Origin: an uncultured Pelagibacteraceae bacterium
Lineage (GTDB): Bacteria; Pseudomonadota; Alphaproteobacteria; Pelagibacterales; Pelagibacteraceae
Reading direction: 5' to 3'
Assembly (NCBI GenBank): GCA_902624075.1
Contig: CACNWC010000001.1
Location: forward strand, 62,001 to 126,000
Length of the DNA: 64,000 nucleotides
Made by a program: the position numbers and the translations under genes
Shown here: in pieces, positions 11,287 to 19,075 of the stretch
Layout of the letters: every line of letters begins with the position of its first letter
How positions within the stretch are numbered: the first letter of the stretch is position 1
Notes under the pieces: generated by a model
What the model saw: only the letters and a program-made list of their open reading frames with translations
What the model was told of the DNA's origin: nothing
Databases searched by the model: none

Positions 11287-12059
11287 AAAAAATTAATCTA
11301 GCGGTTACAGGATGTATGGGACGTATGGGCCATCAAATAATTAAAACAGCAAGATTAAACAAAAATTTTAGAATAGTTTCTCTCACAGAAAATAAAAAAA
11401 TAAACAAAAAAATTAATGGTATTAAGTTAACTATAAATAATGAGCAAGCATTTAAAAAGGCAAATATAATAATAGATTTTACAATTCCAAAATGTACTTT
11501 TGAAATATTAAAGATTGCTTCAAAATTAAAAAAAAGAGTAGTAATAGGTACAACTGGATTTACCAAAAAGGAAGAAAATTTAATTAAAAAGTTCTCTAAA
11601 AAAATACCAATTTTAAAAGCTGGTAATATGAGTCTTGGTATAAATCTTTTAATGTATTTAACTGAAATTGCATCAAGCTCCTTGGGAGCGAAATTTTTAA
11701 GTAAAGTTTTCGAGGTTCATCACAAATATAAAAAAGACTATCCCTCAGGTACAGCTCTAATGCTAGGTAAAGGAATCGCTGTGGGAAGAAATAAGAATTT
11801 TTATAGTTTGATAGGAAAAAGATATTTAAATAAAAAAAATTTTCCTTATGGGAAAAAAATAAATTTTAATTCCTTAAGAAAAGGTGAAATTATTGGAGAA
11901 CATGAAGTTAAATTTTCTAGTGGTAAAGAAATCGTAACTTTAAATCATGAAGCCTTTGATAGATCTCTTTATTCTGAAGGAGCACTTTCAGCTGCAAAAT
12001 GGTTAATGAAAAAAAAACCAGGTCTTTATTCAATGAGAGACATGATGAATTTCAAATAA
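11283..12059 (+). CDS. dapB: 4-hydroxy-tetrahydrodipicolinate reductase
   Basis: The 258-residue protein shows the Rossmann start (INLAVTGCMGRMGHQI), the VVIGTTGF segment and the active-site region EVHHKYKKDYPSGTAL with the HH-x-x-K-x-DxPSGTA signature. DapB reduces 4-hydroxy-tetrahydrodipicolinate with NAD(P)H in the diaminopimelate/lysine pathway, serving both protein and peptidoglycan synthesis. It overlaps the preceding small gene by 4 bp. Its stop TAA shares a base with the nth ATG, so translation is probably coupled. Length is normal for the family. Confidence 0.96.
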   Translation: MKKINLAVTGCMGRMGHQIIKTARLNKNFRIVSLTENKKINKKINGIKLTINNEQAFKKANIIIDFTIPKCTFEILKIASKLKKRVVIGTTGFTKKEENLIKKFSKKIPILKAGNMSLGINLLMYLTEIASSSLGAKFLSKVFEVHHKYKKDYPSGTALMLGKGIAVGRNKNFYSLIGKRYLNKKNFPYGKKINFNSLRKGEIIGEHEVKFSSGKEIVTLNHEAFDRSLYSEGALSAAKWLMKKKPGLYSMRDMMNFK

Positions 12060-12712
12060 TGAATGAAATTCAAAGAGCTAAAATAGTTTTAAAAATTCTA
12101 AACAAAACATACCCTAAAATAACAGTACCCCTAAAGAGTAGAAATATTTTTACTTTATTAGTTTCTGTTCTTCTTTCAGCTCAATGTACTGATGTAAATG
12201 TGAACAATGTGACAAGAAATATTTATTCAAGATATTATGAACCTTATCATTTTGTAAAATTAGGAAGAAAAAAAATTGAAAAACTTATAAAAAAAATTGG
12301 AATTTTTAGAATAAAAGCCAAAAGTATTTATAATTTATCAAAATTATTAATAAAAAAATATAACGGCAAAGTTCCTAAGACATTCGAAGATTTAGAAAAA
12401 TTACCTGGTGTAGGGCACAAAACTGCTAGTGTTGTTATGTCTCAAGGATTTGGTTATCCTGCATTCCCGGTTGATACTCATATTCATAGATTAGCTCAAA
12501 GGTGGGGACTCACTAACGGAAAAAATGTTATTCAAACTGAAAAAGATCTTAAAAGACTATTTCCAAAAAAAAATTGGAATAAACTTCATCTTCAAATTAT
12601 TTATTATGGAAGAGAATATTGTAAAGCAAGAGATTGTTTTGGAATCACTTGTAAAATTTGTACTACTTGTTATCCTAAAAGAAAAAAACCCATAAAAACG
12701 AAAAAAGCTTAA
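12059..12712 (+). CDS. nth: Endonuclease III (DNA glycosylase/AP lyase)
   Basis: The start at 12059 (217 residues) overlaps the dapB stop by one base and begins at MNEIQRAKIVLKIL. A longer frame from 11999 runs inside dapB and adds residues unlike the family. The helix-hairpin-helix LPGVGHKTASVV contains the catalytic lysine, and VDTHIHRL contains the catalytic aspartate. Nth removes oxidised pyrimidines and nicks the abasic site. The C-terminal cysteine cluster (from CKARDC to CKICTTC) has spacing that differs from the usual Cx6Cx2Cx5C iron-sulfur pattern. Confidence 0.94.
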   Translation: MNEIQRAKIVLKILNKTYPKITVPLKSRNIFTLLVSVLLSAQCTDVNVNNVTRNIYSRYYEPYHFVKLGRKKIEKLIKKIGIFRIKAKSIYNLSKLLIKKYNGKVPKTFEDLEKLPGVGHKTASVVMSQGFGYPAFPVDTHIHRLAQRWGLTNGKNVIQTEKDLKRLFPKKNWNKLHLQIIYYGREYCKARDCFGITCKICTTCYPKRKKPIKTKKA

Positions 12713-13641
12713 TGAAAATTCTAGGAATAGGAAACGCAATTGTTGATGTAATTTGTAAAGTTGAAGATGATTTTATTTCTAAAAATAACCTGAAGAAAGG
12801 ATTAATGAAATTAATATTTGACGAAACTGAATTCAATAAATTGTTAAACAATCTTAGAATTGAAAAAACTATATCTGGAGGATCTGTTGCAAACTCAATT
12901 GTTGGTTTATCACAGTTAGGAAACAATGTTGGTTTTATAGGAAAAATTTCTGATGACGAATTCGGTAAAAAATATGAAGAAGGTCTGGAAAATGAAAATG
13001 TAAATTTTTTTTATTCTAAAAAAAAAGAAACTCTTCCAACAGGAACTTGTTTAATTTTAGTAACACCTGACTCTGAAAGAACAATGTGTACTTTCTTGGG
13101 AACTGCTGGAAAAATAAACGAAAATGATATTGATATTAATACAATTCAAAAAAGTGAAATTATTTTTCTTGAAGGATATCTATGGGATGAGGGTGATCCT
13201 AGGAAAGCATTCGATAAGGCAATAAAAAATGCCAAAAGCACTGCTATGTCTTTATCAGATCAATTTTGTGTTGATAGACATAAAACACATTTTTTAGAAT
13301 TAGTTAAAAATAAATTAGATATTATATTTGCTAATGAAAGCGAAATAACATCATTAATTAATGCAAAAAAATTTGATGAAGTAATTTCATTTGGTAGAGA
13401 AATCAAAAAACATTTAGTAATTACTAGAGGTGAGAAGGGCGCAATATCTATCCATAATGGAAATGTGAGTATGATTGATGTAAAAAAAAATCTTAAAATT
13501 GTAGACTTAACTGGAGCAGGAGATTTATTTGCCGCTGGATATCTTCATGGTTATATAAATCAATTCACACAAAAAGAGTGTTTAGAAAAAGGTACTGACA
13601 TGTCTTCTAAAATAATTCAACAAATTGGAGCAAGAATTTAA
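12712..13641 (+). CDS. PfkB-family carbohydrate/nucleoside kinase (adenosine kinase-like)
   Basis: The 309-residue protein has the two PfkB signatures: the N-terminal GGSVANSIVGLSQLG with GKISDDEFG, and the C-terminal VDLTGAGDLFAAGYLHG with the catalytic aspartate in GAGD. The opening MKILGIGNAIVDVI resembles the adenosine/ribokinase-like group found across Alphaproteobacteria, where the substrate is usually annotated only as a sugar or adenosine. The family phosphorylates a hydroxymethyl group with ATP. The ATG overlaps the nth stop by 1 bp. The 3' end overlaps the convergent ArfA-like gene by 4 bp. Substrate is not resolved by sequence. Confidence 0.88.
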   Translation: MKILGIGNAIVDVICKVEDDFISKNNLKKGLMKLIFDETEFNKLLNNLRIEKTISGGSVANSIVGLSQLGNNVGFIGKISDDEFGKKYEEGLENENVNFFYSKKKETLPTGTCLILVTPDSERTMCTFLGTAGKINENDIDINTIQKSEIIFLEGYLWDEGDPRKAFDKAIKNAKSTAMSLSDQFCVDRHKTHFLELVKNKLDIIFANESEITSLINAKKFDEVISFGREIKKHLVITRGEKGAISIHNGNVSMIDVKKNLKIVDLTGAGDLFAAGYLHGYINQFTQKECLEKGTDMSSKIIQQIGARI

Positions 13642-13763
13642 GCTTTTTTAATTCTTTTGAAGCTACCCTTACCTTTTTTAGGTTTAATAACTCTTGGTTT
13701 ATATTTTTTAGTAAATAAATCTTTTGCAATTAAGTTTTTTTTTTTATTTAATTTGATAACCAT
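13638..13763 (-). CDS. arfA: ArfA-like alternative ribosome-rescue factor (41 aa)
   Basis: ATG at 13763 lies inside the last codons of the upstream regulator gene and opens a 41-residue, strongly basic protein. Its core, KDLFTKKYKPRV followed by KPKKGKGSFKR, aligns with E. coli ArfA ([22 protein letters not shown]), including the KKGKGS-aromatic-x-R signature that lies in the mRNA channel of stalled ribosomes. ArfA recruits release factor 2 to ribosomes stalled at the end of an mRNA without a stop codon. Length matches the mature form of ArfA. A normal TAA is present and overlaps the pfkB stop by 4 bp, and no RNase III hairpin like that in E. coli arfA was seen. The gene is below the size of most annotation cut-offs. 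Confidence 0.82.
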   Translation of the reverse strand: MVIKLNKKKNLIAKDLFTKKYKPRVIKPKKGKGSFKRIKKA

Positions 13764-14307
13764 CTTTTTTACTTAAAATAAAATTTTCATCATTGTATTT
13801 CTGGGAGATTTTTTTTCTTAACCTGTATATGTGTGTTTCTACAGTATGAGTTTCTAATTTAGAGTGATGACCCCAAACATTTAATTGTAATTCATTTATT
13901 GAAACAGGTTCGATCGAATTAAATAAATGGAGTATTATTTCACATTCTTTCTCGGTTAATTTAAGAATTAAATTATCAATTTTCATTTCCCTGGAGTTAA
14001 TATCTAAAAAATATTTTCCAACTGAAATTTCTGATTGTTTACTAAAATTTATCTTTAATAATCTAATATTTACTTTTTCTATTAATTTGAAAATTTGAAC
14101 TGGAAAATCATTTAATGTGAGTTGATTGTAAAATTTTGGTAAACCTTTTTTTGTTATTAAAATATAATTCTTCCCATAAATTTTTGAAATGTTATTTAAT
14201 TCATTCTTGGAAATATTTACAACTGTCGTATTTAATTCTTTTTTTATTTCATCTAAAATCTTAAATAATTCAACAAAATCATAAATTAATAAATTTTGGT
14301 TATTCAT
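13744..14307 (-). CDS. OmpR-type winged-helix regulator with a degenerate receiver-like N-terminus
   Basis: The 187-residue protein ends in a clear Trans_reg_C winged-helix domain (LTEKECEIILHLF, then VWGHHSKLETHTVETHIYRLRKKI, with C-terminal YQIK). About 90 residues precede it. They have receiver-like alternation but no Asp where the phosphoacceptor is expected at the end of the third strand (YILITKKG). It therefore probably does not act by classic phosphotransfer. It is divergent from an L,D-transpeptidase gene with 13 bp between the starts, suggesting the two are regulated together. It overlaps arfA. The target genes are unknown. Confidence 0.75.
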   Translation of the reverse strand: MNNQNLLIYDFVELFKILDEIKKELNTTVVNISKNELNNISKIYGKNYILITKKGLPKFYNQLTLNDFPVQIFKLIEKVNIRLLKINFSKQSEISVGKYFLDINSREMKIDNLILKLTEKECEIILHLFNSIEPVSINELQLNVWGHHSKLETHTVETHIYRLRKKISQKYNDENFILSKKDGYQIK

Positions 14308-14320
14308 ATATAGTGATTCT

Positions 14321-14809
14321 ATGATAATTCATTTAAAAAATAAACAAACCCTTAAAATTGGAAATTTTTATTTTAAATGTTCTATTGGTGCCTCGGGAAC
14401 AACCAATAAAAAAATCGAAGGTGATAAAAAAACTCCCAAGGGAATTTATTCAATTGAACATTTATATGTGAGAAAGGATCGAATTAAAAAAATTCACTCA
14501 AATCTTAAGATTATAAAAATTAAAAAAAATATGGGATGGTGTGATGATATCCGAAGTAAAAAATATAATAAACTTATTAAAATTAAAAAAAATATACATC
14601 ATGAAAAATTATATCGTAAAGACTATAAATATGATTTATTAATACCAATTAAATATAATTTTATAAAACCAAAAAAAAATTTGGGAAGCTGTATATTTAT
14701 TCATTTAACAAAAGATTATAAAACAACAAAGGGATGTGTTGCTCTCAAAAAGAAAGATTTTTTTATAATGCTAAAATTAATTAAAAAAAATTCGAAAATA
14801 AAAATTTAA
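14321..14809 (+). CDS. L,D-transpeptidase-family (YkuD domain) protein
   Basis: The 162-residue protein has the YkuD layout: SIGASGTTNKKIEGDKKTPK at the start, then FIHLTKD and TTKGCVAL holding the presumed catalytic His and Cys. Enzymes of this fold cross-link peptidoglycan or anchor proteins to it through a cysteine acyl intermediate. No signal peptide or membrane anchor is visible, which is unusual for a periplasmic enzyme but common in this short alphaproteobacterial subgroup. The stop overlaps the convergent yggS gene by 4 bp. It starts 13 bp from the divergent regulator. Confidence 0.83.
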   Translation: MIIHLKNKQTLKIGNFYFKCSIGASGTTNKKIEGDKKTPKGIYSIEHLYVRKDRIKKIHSNLKIIKIKKNMGWCDDIRSKKYNKLIKIKKNIHHEKLYRKDYKYDLLIPIKYNFIKPKKNLGSCIFIHLTKDYKTTKGCVALKKKDFFIMLKLIKKNSKIKI

Positions 14810-15474
14810 TTTCTTTCTCCAAAAATTTTAGAACCAATTCTTAAGAAAGTTGAGGAATTCTTTGCTGCCTTTACATAATCCGCTGACATGCCCATACTCG
14901 ATTGATTTAAACTAAGTTCTTTATTTAATGAATTGATTTTTTCAAAAAAAGGCACTGGATCACTTTTCATCGGGGGTATACACATTAATCCTTGAATATC
15001 TAATTCTAGATCTTTACAGAATAAAAAAAAATCTTTCAATTTATCTTTATGTATTCCAGATTTTTGGGTTTCCTCACCAATGTTGACTTGAATAAATATT
15101 TTTGGTTTTTTTTCATATTTTTTTTGCTCAGACGCTATTTTTTGGGCAAGTTTCTCATTGTCTAATGAGTGGATGAAATCAAAAATAGATAATGCGAACT
15201 TTACTTTATTTGTTTGTAATTTACCCAACATATGTAATTTAATTTTGTTGTAATTACTTTTAATATCAACCCATTTTTCTAAAGCCTCTTGAACTTTATT
15301 TTCACCAAAATGTACATGACCATGCTCAATCAAGGGTAAAATATTAGAAATTGGAAATGTTTTGCTTACAGCAATTATTGATGGTATTTTGTTATTCACT
15401 AACTCTAATTCTTTTTTAATTGAATTTAAATTTTTAACAGTTTGATGCATATTAATCTTCCTAAATTTTATCAC
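14806..15474 (-). CDS. yggS: PLP homeostasis protein (YggS/PLPBP)
   Basis: The 222-residue protein fits the single-domain alanine-racemase-fold family. Key parts are IIAVSKTFP with the PLP-binding lysine, HFGENKVQEALEKW, HMLGKLQTNKVK, QVNIGEETQKSGI, and the C-terminal SMGMSADYVKAA. It binds pyridoxal phosphate and manages its cellular supply rather than catalysing a known reaction. A second start, MHQTVKNL at 15450, would remove an overlap with the divergent ThiE-like gene. Length is normal with either start. Confidence 0.94.
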   Translation of the reverse strand: MIKFRKINMHQTVKNLNSIKKELELVNNKIPSIIAVSKTFPISNILPLIEHGHVHFGENKVQEALEKWVDIKSNYNKIKLHMLGKLQTNKVKFALSIFDFIHSLDNEKLAQKIASEQKKYEKKPKIFIQVNIGEETQKSGIHKDKLKDFFLFCKDLELDIQGLMCIPPMKSDPVPFFEKINSLNKELSLNQSSMGMSADYVKAAKNSSTFLRIGSKIFGERN

Positions 15475-15984
15475 TTCATTGATAATTTAAATATAAAAAA
15501 TATAAAAAAATTAGATAAAAATATTGCTTTAATTTATAGGAATTATGAAAAAAAACCTAGGGATGACGAAATAATTAAATTTAAAAACTACTGTAAAAAA
15601 AATAATAAAAAATTTTTGATTGGTAACTATTCTGATCTAGTTAAAAAGCACAACTTAGATGGTTTTTATATTCCAGCTTTTAATAACAAAATTTATTTAA
15701 ATTTAAACAATAAATCTAATTTTATTATAGTTGGTTCAGCTCATAATCTAAAAGAAATTCGGTCGAAAGAAAAACAAGGTGTCCAACTAATTTTTTTATC
15801 TCCATTATTTAAAAAAAAAAATTCAAATAGACCTCTAGGATTATATAGATATAATATTCTTTCTAAACTTTCTAAATTACCAACAATAGGATTAGGCGGT
15901 ATCACAAAAAAGAACTTAAAAAATTTGAAACTTTTAAAGACAGATGGATTTGCATCAATAAATTTTTTTAGAAAAGAAAAATAA
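15442..15984 (+). CDS. Thiamine phosphate synthase-like (ThiE/TenI) protein, divergent
   Basis: The 180-residue protein has a partial TIM-barrel of the ThiE/TenI family: IVGSAHNLKEIRSKEKQGV and IFLSPLFKKKNSNRPLGL resemble the phosphate and thiazole site, and LPTIGLGGITKKNLKNL resembles the last phosphate loop. The usual N-terminal ITD strand and the HLGQxDL motif are not recognisable (HNLDGFYIPAFN stands in that place). ThiE joins HMP-pyrophosphate and thiazole phosphate to make thiamine phosphate. Given the missing motifs it may be a diverged paralog. Its start overlaps yggS by up to 33 bp. Confidence 0.6.
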   Translation: MMHINLPKFYHFIDNLNIKNIKKLDKNIALIYRNYEKKPRDDEIIKFKNYCKKNNKKFLIGNYSDLVKKHNLDGFYIPAFNNKIYLNLNNKSNFIIVGSAHNLKEIRSKEKQGVQLIFLSPLFKKKNSNRPLGLYRYNILSKLSKLPTIGLGGITKKNLKNLKLLKTDGFASINFFRKEK

Positions 15985-15986
15985 AA

Positions 15987-17546
15987 ATGGACCAAAAACT
16001 TAACAATGAAATACAAATATTAGTTAATAAATATAAATATGGTGATTTCAAGGGTGTATTGGATAAATGTTCATCTTTAGTAAAAAAATATCCAAAAAAT
16101 GATTTTTTATGGAATTTGACTGGACTAAGTTTTCAAAGAATTGGTAATCAAGAAAAAGCAGTTACATCATTTAAAAATGCAATAGATCATAATTCAAAAA
16201 ATTATTCTGCAAAAAATAATCTTGGAATTTCTTATAAAATAATGCACAGATATTCAGAAGCTGAAAAAATTTTTTCTGAATTGTTATTAGATAGTCCAAA
16301 TTATGTAAATGCAATGGTTAACTTAGCAAATTTAAAAAAAGATACTTATTTTTTGGATGAGGCAATATTATATTACAAAAAAGCTTTAGGTATTGATGAA
16401 AATTTACCTGAATTACATTTAAACTTATCTTCTATTTTACAGGTTAGAAATGAAATGGAGGAAGCCAAAAAACATCTTTTAAAAGCACTTAAACTAAAAA
16501 ATAATTTTACCAGGGCAGACCAAACATTGAGTATGCTATTAGATTATAAGGATGATGATAATTCAGAACATTTAAAATCGATGTTAAATAAATTAGATAA
16601 TAGTGAATTAGATGATAATGACAAAATTTTATTAAATTTTGCTGTGGGAAAAGCATTTGAAGATAAGAAAGATTATGAAAATTCTTTCAAATATTATGAA
16701 AAAGGAAATCACATTAAAGAAAGTAAAATAAATTCAAATATAGAATATTATAAAAGAAAGTCTGAAAAAATTAAAAATTATTTTTCAAAAATCAATTTTG
16801 AAAAAATTAATGAATATTCAGATAATCAAAAAAAAATTTTTATTTTAGGTTTACCTAGATCTGGTACAACTCTTCTAGAGAAGATAATCTCATCTCATCC
16901 CAAAGTTGGATCTGTAAGCGAAATAGGATTTATTTACGAAAAAATCAATGAATACATAACGACCAACAAAGATATAGATGAAACTAAAATTGATACTTTA
17001 ATAAAAACTAATTTTAGTGAGGAATATAATAAATTTTTAAATCATTTTAATGTAAAAAATGATTATATTTTAGATAAAACACTAACAAATTTTTGGTATA
17101 TAGGTTTCATTAAAATTTTTTTTCCAAAATCAAAAATTATTCACTCACAAAGAAATCCTAGAGATAATTGTTTATCAATTTATAAAAATTTATTCCCGTT
17201 AACGATAAATGAAAAGTGGCTTTATAATCAGGAAGAAATGGGTCAGTATTATTTAATTTACAAAGATATGATGAATTTTTGGAATAATATTTTTAAAGAT
17301 CAAATCTATAATTCAAAATATGAAGATTTGGTCAACGATAAAGAAAATAAGATAAAAGAATTAATAGAATATTGTGGTCTTGATTGGGATAATAAATGTC
17401 TAGATCATCATAAAAATACAAACCCAATCAAAACACTTAGTATCAATCAAGCAAATAAACCTATTTACAAAACTTCGATAAATAAATCTAAATTTTATGA
17501 AAAAAAACTTTCTAAGCTTTACTCGATTCTAGGTCAATCAAATTAA
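15987..17546 (+). CDS. TPR-repeat sulfotransferase (1)
   Basis: The 519-residue protein starts with TPR repeats (about residues 10-200) and ends with a sulfotransferase domain. The PAPS 5'-phosphosulfate loop is FILGLPRSGTTLLEKII (near residue 290), and the 3'-phosphate site is HSQRNPRDNCLSIYKNLF with its Arg and Ser. TPR-sulfotransferases move sulfate from PAPS to an acceptor (carbohydrate or protein), with the TPR part probably binding it. They are common in SAR11. No signal peptide is visible. It follows the ThiE-like gene directly and converges with a second TPR-sulfotransferase, overlapping by 9 bp. Acceptor unknown. Confidence 0.85.
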   Translation: MDQKLNNEIQILVNKYKYGDFKGVLDKCSSLVKKYPKNDFLWNLTGLSFQRIGNQEKAVTSFKNAIDHNSKNYSAKNNLGISYKIMHRYSEAEKIFSELLLDSPNYVNAMVNLANLKKDTYFLDEAILYYKKALGIDENLPELHLNLSSILQVRNEMEEAKKHLLKALKLKNNFTRADQTLSMLLDYKDDDNSEHLKSMLNKLDNSELDDNDKILLNFAVGKAFEDKKDYENSFKYYEKGNHIKESKINSNIEYYKRKSEKIKNYFSKINFEKINEYSDNQKKIFILGLPRSGTTLLEKIISSHPKVGSVSEIGFIYEKINEYITTNKDIDETKIDTLIKTNFSEEYNKFLNHFNVKNDYILDKTLTNFWYIGFIKIFFPKSKIIHSQRNPRDNCLSIYKNLFPLTINEKWLYNQEEMGQYYLIYKDMMNFWNNIFKDQIYNSKYEDLVNDKENKIKELIEYCGLDWDNKCLDHHKNTNPIKTLSINQANKPIYKTSINKSKFYEKKLSKLYSILGQSN

Positions 17547-18971
17547 CCAATGATTTTTAAAATTTAATTTTTTAAATATTTTTGAGTAGATTTTTGTGTA
17601 TTGTAGGTCATGTTTTTTAATTTTCTCTCTTGCTTGTAAATTACTTGCAGTTTTAATAATAAAATTTGAACTCATATTTTCTAAAATCTTATTTGACCAT
17701 TTTAAATTTAGAAATTTGAATAAATTCTTAGAAACATCTTGGGGATTGTTTGTTAGCTCCTCTAAACTTATTAAATGAAAATTTTCGTTTTTCTCTTCAT
17801 TAATTTTCTCTAATTTATTCAAATAAAATTCAGTCATAAAAAATATATCTTGAATTGAATGTGACCAATAAACATTTGGTAAAAAAGATTTTAAAATACC
17901 AATAATATTAGCTAATGGGTCCCTACGACAATAAATAAATTTAGCATTAGGAAAAATTTTTATTATTAAGTCCATATATAAAAAATTTGAGATAGATTTA
18001 TCAGTAAATACAATATTATCACTGATAAGACCCTGTTCTTTGTATTGTTCTAATATTTTATCTAATAAAAAATTAGAATTTGATGAAAATATATTTTTTT
18101 GATTTTCTACTATTTGATTAGAATAAAAAATTTTATCAAACACATCAGCTTCACCCAAACTTTGAATCTTGTTTCCACTTGATACAACTATTCTTTCAAC
18201 AAGAGTTGTACCAGATCTAGGTAAACCCATAATGAAGATAGGAGAAAATTTTTTATCGGAGTTTATACTAATTTTTTTCATGTTATTGATAAAATTGGGA
18301 AGTAAATTTGTAGAATAATTGAATTGTTGTTGATAAGCTTTTTGTTTACCTGACAAATATAATTTATGTGCATTCAGTAAATTTTTTACTTCGGAGTCAA
18401 AATCTTTATCACTTTCATTTTTTTTAGCTAAGATTAATTGTGAAAAAATTTGATTACTAGAATTTTTTTGTGAATATAATTTAGTTTTTTCAATAAGAGA
18501 TTTTGATAAATATTCTTTATCAATTCTTGAGAGAGAGTAATGATAACTTAAATTATCTGGTTCAATTTTAAGTAAAAATTTATAATAGGTCTTACTTTTT
18601 TTTATATCTCCAATATTCATATTTAATCTTGCAAGATTTAAAAGCGTAGTTTTATTTTTTTGGTCAAATGATAAGGCCTTTTCAAAAATAAACATTGCTC
18701 TATCATATTTCCCTTGTTCGGTATAAATTTCACCAAGAAAATTTAGATTTAGTATATCTTCACTTTTTTTTGATATAAAATTTTGAACATGTTCTGCGGC
18801 TTTACTATATTTATGTAATCTAAAATAGACATGACCAAAATACCAGTCATTCATTAAAGTTTTTTTATCTTTATTAATATTTTTTAAAAATTCTAATGCC
18901 TTCCAATAATCACCCTCACCTATTAATCGATTAATGTTATGTAATTCATTTTCATTAAGATCAGTAATCAT
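17538..18971 (-). CDS. TPR-repeat sulfotransferase (2)
   Basis: The 477-residue protein has the same plan as its convergent neighbour: TPR repeats (about residues 5-150) and a C-terminal sulfotransferase with FIMGLPRSGTTLVERIVVSS. At the 3'-phosphate site the sequence is CRRDPLANIIGILKSFL. The Ser found in the neighbour (NCLSIYK) is a Gly here, so PAPS binding may differ. The two proteins are clearly related but not recent copies. Acceptor and location are unknown. A terminator and the porin gene follow on the same strand, about 100 bp upstream. Confidence 0.83.
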   Translation of the reverse strand: MITDLNENELHNINRLIGEGDYWKALEFLKNINKDKKTLMNDWYFGHVYFRLHKYSKAAEHVQNFISKKSEDILNLNFLGEIYTEQGKYDRAMFIFEKALSFDQKNKTTLLNLARLNMNIGDIKKSKTYYKFLLKIEPDNLSYHYSLSRIDKEYLSKSLIEKTKLYSQKNSSNQIFSQLILAKKNESDKDFDSEVKNLLNAHKLYLSGKQKAYQQQFNYSTNLLPNFINNMKKISINSDKKFSPIFIMGLPRSGTTLVERIVVSSGNKIQSLGEADVFDKIFYSNQIVENQKNIFSSNSNFLLDKILEQYKEQGLISDNIVFTDKSISNFLYMDLIIKIFPNAKFIYCRRDPLANIIGILKSFLPNVYWSHSIQDIFFMTEFYLNKLEKINEEKNENFHLISLEELTNNPQDVSKNLFKFLNLKWSNKILENMSSNFIIKTASNLQAREKIKKHDLQYTKIYSKIFKKLNFKNHWLI

Positions 18972-19018
18972 AATTAATAAAAGATACCAAAATTTAATTA
19001 ATTTGGAATTTTAAAGAC

Positions 19019-19048
19019 AAAAAAAAACGGCCCTTTTTCAAGGGCCGT
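19019..19048 (-). terminator. Rho-independent terminator of the porin gene
   Basis: On the minus strand a 9-bp stem (ACGGCCCTT / AAGGGCCGT, 19027-19048) is capped by a GAAA tetraloop and followed by nine T residues (19027-19019). It is G+C-rich in very A+T-rich DNA and lies 27 bp downstream of the porin stop. It is the clearest terminator in the window. Confidence 0.93.
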
Positions 19049-19075
19049 CTTAAATATTAGTATAATAAACCTAAA

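Noticed and set aside
11999..12058. Longer N-terminus of Nth starting inside dapB
   Set aside because: It adds 20 residues unlike other Nth proteins and overlaps dapB by about 60 bp; the ATG at 12059 overlaps the dapB stop by one base, as other operon joints here do.
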